Made by a program: the position numbers and the translations under genes
In this document: one piece after another, positions 6,060 to 8,166 of the stretch
Layout of the letters: each line of letters starts with the position of its first letter
Numbering within the stretch: the first letter of the stretch is position 1
Notes under the pieces: model-generated
Told to the model about the DNA's origin: nothing
What the model saw: only the letters and a program-made list of their open reading frames with translations
Database searches by the model: none
Assembly: GCA_910587175.1 (NCBI GenBank)
Contig: CAJULH010000012.1
Location: 1-8,166, forward strand
Source: Candidatus Gastranaerophilales bacterium
GTDB lineage: Bacteria; Cyanobacteriota; Vampirovibrionia; Gastranaerophilales; Gastranaerophilaceae
Length of the DNA stretch: 8,166 bases
Direction of reading: 5' to 3'

Positions 6060-6407
6060 TTACTTACCTACATTTATCGCAGTTTTTATTTCAGTTATGG
6101 TTGCCGTCATTTGCCTTGCAGCCACTGCATACAATACAGAATTCTGCTGCATCATTGCAAGTTCATCTGCTGCAGACAGCTGTTCCTCTCTTGGTCCTAT
6201 TACTCCTGAAGGACCAAGCTTCTGACTGAGTTTTGTTTCAAGGGGCGAGTTGATTGTATTTAGATATTGGGAAAATTCAATATCCCGCCTTACATAGTTT
6301 GGCGTATCCATATTGGCAAGGTTTGAAGACAGTGCCTCCTGCCTGTTTGACATCAAATCCAAATACAACTGTGACCTTGAAATAGGGTCTTTAGGTAGAT
6401 AACTCAT
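6060..6407 (-). CDS. flgB: Flagellar basal-body rod protein FlgB
   Basis: FlgB is the most membrane-proximal rod subunit, joining the MS-ring/FliE base to the rod; it is exported without a signal peptide. At 115 residues it is shorter than typical (about 130-140), mainly in the variable middle. The N-terminal rod motif is SSNLANMDTPNYVRRDIEF (27-45). The C-terminal helix contains SAADELAMMQQNSVLYAVAA followed by an ITEIKTAINVGK end, matching the family's LxxEMxxMxxNxxxYxxxxxxL pattern. The start at 6407 has AAAGGA (6415-6420) at a 7-nt spacing, located inside the end of the upstream rod gene, whose stop lies 3 nt before this ATG. Coupled translation with that gene is likely. Downstream, flgC is separated by 146 nt instead of following directly. 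Confidence 0.93.
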   Translation of the reverse strand: MSYLPKDPISRSQLYLDLMSNRQEALSSNLANMDTPNYVRRDIEFSQYLNTINSPLETKLSQKLGPSGVIGPREEQLSAADELAMMQQNSVLYAVAARQMTATITEIKTAINVGK

Positions 6408-6410
6408 TTA

Positions 6411-7133
6411 TTAATCCTTTATGTTTATTGCTTTTTCATACATCTGGTCAATTGCACTCATAAGCGTTGTAGATGCAAGAAGACTTGAATTGACTCTCAT
6501 TATGTCGTTAACGTGCGAAAAAATATCCACATTTGAACGTTCAAGTTTATACTGGCAAATTCTGCTGTGGTCTGTTACAAGTGTTTCTTCGCCTGAGTTT
6601 TCGGTTTTCTCCCATCTATTGTTGCCGGCTTCCTTTAAGCCTTCGGGATTTTGGAAGATTACAAGTGGAATTGTTCCCTGAAATTCACCGTCTCCCGGGA
6701 GTTTTTTATATGTATAAACGTCTCCGTTATCCCGTATTTCAACCTTTATACTGTCCGCAGGAATTTGAATTCCGGCACCTACAATATCGTTATTTGAATT
6801 CATCAATATACCGTCTTTTCCAAGAGAAAATGAGCCGTCTCTTGTATAATAAATTTCTCCACCTTCTGATGTTACAGGAATAAACCCGGGACCATTAATG
6901 GCAACATCCAAAGGCGCCTGGGTCACCTGAATGGAACCGTTTCTGTGGTCTGTTCTGATGACAGCCTTTGAATAGCCTTTTTCACCAAGAATTTCTTCAA
7001 AACGAACTGCCTTATATCCGTTTGTAGACCAGTTTGCAATGTTTTCAGAGTAATATCCCATCTTGTCAAACTGCGTCAGGGCGTTTATAGTATTCCTTCT
7101 TATGAGACCCTGCAGATTATATCCTGATGTCAT
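6411..7133 (-). CDS. flgG: Flagellar hook/basal-body protein, FlgG-like (distal rod)
   Basis: This is a member of the FlgE/F/G axial protein family, most like FlgG, which forms the distal rod. It has 240 residues against about 260 in typical FlgG. The N-terminal helix region ends in NIANWSTNGYKAVRFEE (31-47), the family's NLANxxTxGFK signature. APLDVAINGPGF (73-84) and YYTRDGSFSLGKDG (95-108) are the conserved core. IQIPADS and GTIPLVIFQNPEGLKEAG (about 153-170) match the FlgG-type middle domain. LERSNVDIFSHVNDIMRVN (197-215) is the C-terminal LExSNVDxxxE signature, although the usual Glu after it is replaced. The start at 7133 follows the stop of the upstream gene by 3 nt, with GGAGGG (7148-7143) serving as ribosome-binding site while also coding that gene's final glycines. 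The exact assignment (FlgG rather than FlgF) is less certain than the family. Confidence 0.85.
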   Translation of the reverse strand: MTSGYNLQGLIRRNTINALTQFDKMGYYSENIANWSTNGYKAVRFEEILGEKGYSKAVIRTDHRNGSIQVTQAPLDVAINGPGFIPVTSEGGEIYYTRDGSFSLGKDGILMNSNNDIVGAGIQIPADSIKVEIRDNGDVYTYKKLPGDGEFQGTIPLVIFQNPEGLKEAGNNRWEKTENSGEETLVTDHSRICQYKLERSNVDIFSHVNDIMRVNSSLLASTTLMSAIDQMYEKAINIKD

Positions 7134-7136
7134 CTA

Positions 7137-7835
7137 TTATGACCCTCCAATTTGTTGTATTGCCTTTGAAAGAGCATTATTTTGTAACATAAAAAGCTGC
7201 CTGTTTGCATCAAAGTTTCTTCTTAACGGAACCATTTCCATAAATTCCTGCGCCAAGGTAACGTTTGAATATTCAAGACAGGATTGTTTCATATTTGGCT
7301 CCAGAACAACTGCACCGTCTGATGACACAACGCCTATTGTATCAACATATTCCATCTTTCTTGTTGCAGGGTTGAAAATACTCAGCCTGCCATGGGTATC
7401 TACGCGGATATCTTCATATTTTTCAGGCATAAAAGGAAGGATTATAGGTGTACCGCCCTGGGTTAAAACTTTCTGGTTTTCAAGCCCCAAAAGTTCTCCT
7501 TTTTCATTCAGTTTAAAACGCCCGTCTCTGGTTAATTCCACAGAGCCGGAATTATTCAAAAGCTGGAAATATCCCTTTTCACCTATAGCAAAGTCTAAAG
7601 GATTGTCTGTTCTTGCTATACGCCCGACAGAATCATCCACAGCAGCAGAAAGACCATGGATACCGATAAGTTCCGAAAAAGAAGAAACAATGCCATCTTT
7701 TCTTTGATATCCGACCTTATCAAATCCATTCACATTTTCCTGGGCAATACCCATAAGCTCCATCTGCATATGCATAGCGCCAACAGATTGATTCAGCCCT
7801 CTTTGGCTTGCACTAAGATACCCTTGTATTCTCAT
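7137..7835 (-). CDS. Flagellar hook/basal-body rod protein, FlgF/FlgG family (probable FlgF)
   Basis: This is a rod-type axial protein of 232 residues. The N-terminal region carries ENVNGFDKVGYQRKDG (33-48), a variant of the family's NxxNxxTxGFKR motif. NPLDFAIGEKGYFQL (78-92) and LTRDGRFKLNEKGEL (101-115) are the standard core, and LEYSNVTLAQEFMEMVPLRRNFDAN (187-211) is the C-terminal signature with the export/polymerisation helix after it. The FlgG-like segment IPL..F.NP.GL is missing, which together with the length points to FlgF rather than FlgG; a generic FlgG-family label is equally defensible. The start at 7835 has TAGGA (7848-7844) 8 nt upstream. It is the first gene of the operon, downstream of a sigma-28-like promoter. 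In enteric flg operons F and G follow B and C; here they precede them. Confidence 0.85.
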   Translation of the reverse strand: MRIQGYLSASQRGLNQSVGAMHMQMELMGIAQENVNGFDKVGYQRKDGIVSSFSELIGIHGLSAAVDDSVGRIARTDNPLDFAIGEKGYFQLLNNSGSVELTRDGRFKLNEKGELLGLENQKVLTQGGTPIILPFMPEKYEDIRVDTHGRLSIFNPATRKMEYVDTIGVVSSDGAVVLEPNMKQSCLEYSNVTLAQEFMEMVPLRRNFDANRQLFMLQNNALSKAIQQIGGS

Positions 7836-7881
7836 ACCTTTTTTCCTACTTTGGCAATACTTTTTGTAATTTTTATAAAAG

Positions 7882-7908
7882 ACGTCGGCAATAACTGGGT
7901 AAAATTTA
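7882..7908 (-). promoter_or_regulatory. Sigma-28-like promoter of the flagellar rod operon
   Basis: On the - strand TAAATTTT (7908-7901) and GCCGACGT (7889-7882) are separated by 11 nt. Against the FliA consensus TAAAGTTT-N11-GCCGATAA this is 7/8 and 5/8, including the diagnostic TAAA and GCCGA. Transcription would start near 7875, giving a leader of about 40 nt before ATG 7835. A sigma-70 reading (TTGCCG at 7891-7886, TACAAA at 7868-7863, 17-nt spacer) is possible but fits less well. Confidence 0.5.
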
Positions 7909-7921
7909 ACAAACTACCTGA

Positions 7922-7952
7922 AAAATACACTAAACGGCTTAGTTTCTATTTT
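7922..7952 (-). terminator. Weak imperfect hairpin between repeat array and flagellar promoter
   Basis: AAAATA and ACTAA (7922-7927, 7929-7933) can pair with TTAGT and TATTTT (7939-7943, 7947-7952) around ACGGC, with unpaired bases on both sides. On the - strand it is followed by a T-run, so it could end a transcript entering from beyond the right edge. It is weak and uncertain. Confidence 0.25.
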
Positions 7953-7982
7953 CAGCATCTTAAGTTTTTACTTCATATAAAG

Positions 7983-8166
7983 CCTACGTCGCCTTTGCTA
8001 TGTTCCAGTCACAGACTCATCGTCTGCTCCTTGGGAACATTCATTATTAGCTCCTGTGGGTGCTTCGCCTTTTGTTCGTTTCGCTTGCGCTGTCACTCAC
8101 AAGGCTTGCATCCTACGTCGCCTTTGCTATGTTCCAGTCACAGACTCATCGTCTGCTCCTTGGGAA
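7983..8166 (+). repeat. Tandem repeat, 129-bp period, continuing past the window edge
   Basis: The 55 bp at 7983-8037 recur without a mismatch at 8112-8166, giving one complete unit (7983-8111) and 55 bp of a second before the window ends. The unit is clearly richer in GC than its flanks. Each copy contains a nested inverted repeat: ATGTTCC (8000-8006) with GGAACAT (8034-8040), and inside it CAGAC (8012-8016) with GTCTG (8022-8026) around TCATC. The period is 43 codons and one forward frame is stop-free across it, but there is no start codon or ribosome-binding site, so I do not call a gene. A diverged piece of the unit also lies at 5956-5995. No transposase is seen; a non-autonomous intergenic repeat family is the best description. 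Confidence 0.85.

Noticed and set aside
5930..6229. Forward open frame opposite flgB and the flgB-flgC gap
   Set aside because: It is antisense to a clear flgB, has no ribosome-binding site and matches no family pattern; a shadow frame.
7063..7707. Long forward open frame (214 codons) opposite the rod genes
   Set aside because: It spans the antisense of two well-supported flagellar genes and its product has no recognisable motif; a shadow frame.
7851..8166. Long stop-free forward frame (about 105 codons) running through the tandem repeat
   Set aside because: It has only a TTG and no ribosome-binding site, starts inside the antisense of the flagellar leader, and would encode a Cys/Ser-rich repeat peptide. 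Freedom from stops follows from the 129-bp period being divisible by three; I treat it as non-coding.
7983..8166. CRISPR array
   Set aside because: The repeat is 55 bp or more with a 129-bp period and only one 74-bp intervening sequence seen; no short repeat-spacer pattern and no cas genes.

Overview
The window looks like an AT-rich bacterial chromosome segment, most likely from a gut member of the Melainabacteria/Vampirovibrionia (Gastranaerophilales). This rests on recalled lineage traits: a hypothetical membrane protein that begins with an N-terminal 'NPAFKG' signature, a cytosolic-looking calpain-type protease, flagellar rod genes and low GC. The EF-Tu C-terminus ([23 protein letters not shown]) fits but is not diagnostic. 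The placement is an inference; no 16S or other decisive marker is present.

Layout of the + strand half: the last 69 codons of tuf (1-212) end in a strong intrinsic terminator. A broken nitroreductase (371-716) follows, with an FMN-binding N-terminus and a C-terminal tail in another frame. Next is an intact glyoxalase I (gloA, 847-1242). Two unrecognised membrane-associated proteins (1305-2123 and 2120-2644) overlap by ATGA and are probably translationally coupled. About 330 bases without a convincing gene lead to a GC-richer, cysteine-rich fragment with no proper start (2978-3265), ended by a perfect hairpin terminator. A 668-residue protein (3415-5421) follows, with a long coiled coil and a C-terminal calpain-like (C2) cysteine peptidase domain in which Gln442, Cys448, His623 and Asn639 are all present.

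Layout of the - strand half: a flagellar rod operon reads right to left: FlgF/G-type rod protein (7137-7835), FlgG-like rod protein (6411-7133), flgB (6060-6407) and flgC (5470-5913). The first three genes are separated by only 3 nt, with Shine-Dalgarno sites inside the preceding gene. flgB and flgC are separated by 146 nt holding a decayed repeat copy and a sigma-28-like motif. A better sigma-28-like promoter (TAAATTTT-N11-GCCGACGT) lies about 45 nt upstream of the first gene. The operon and the protease gene converge on one 17-bp bidirectional terminator that overlaps the flgC stop codon.

The right edge (7983-8166) is a tandem repeat with a 129-bp period: 55 bp recur without a mismatch and the array runs off the window. 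A diverged copy of part of this unit (30/40 identical) sits in the flgB-flgC gap, so a repeat family appears to have inserted around and within the operon.

No single clearly new defence or mobile system is visible. The most notable items are the coiled-coil calpain-like protease, the overlapping NPAFKG-type gene pair, the tandem repeat with its relic copy inside the flagellar operon, and the unusual rod-gene order and promoter.
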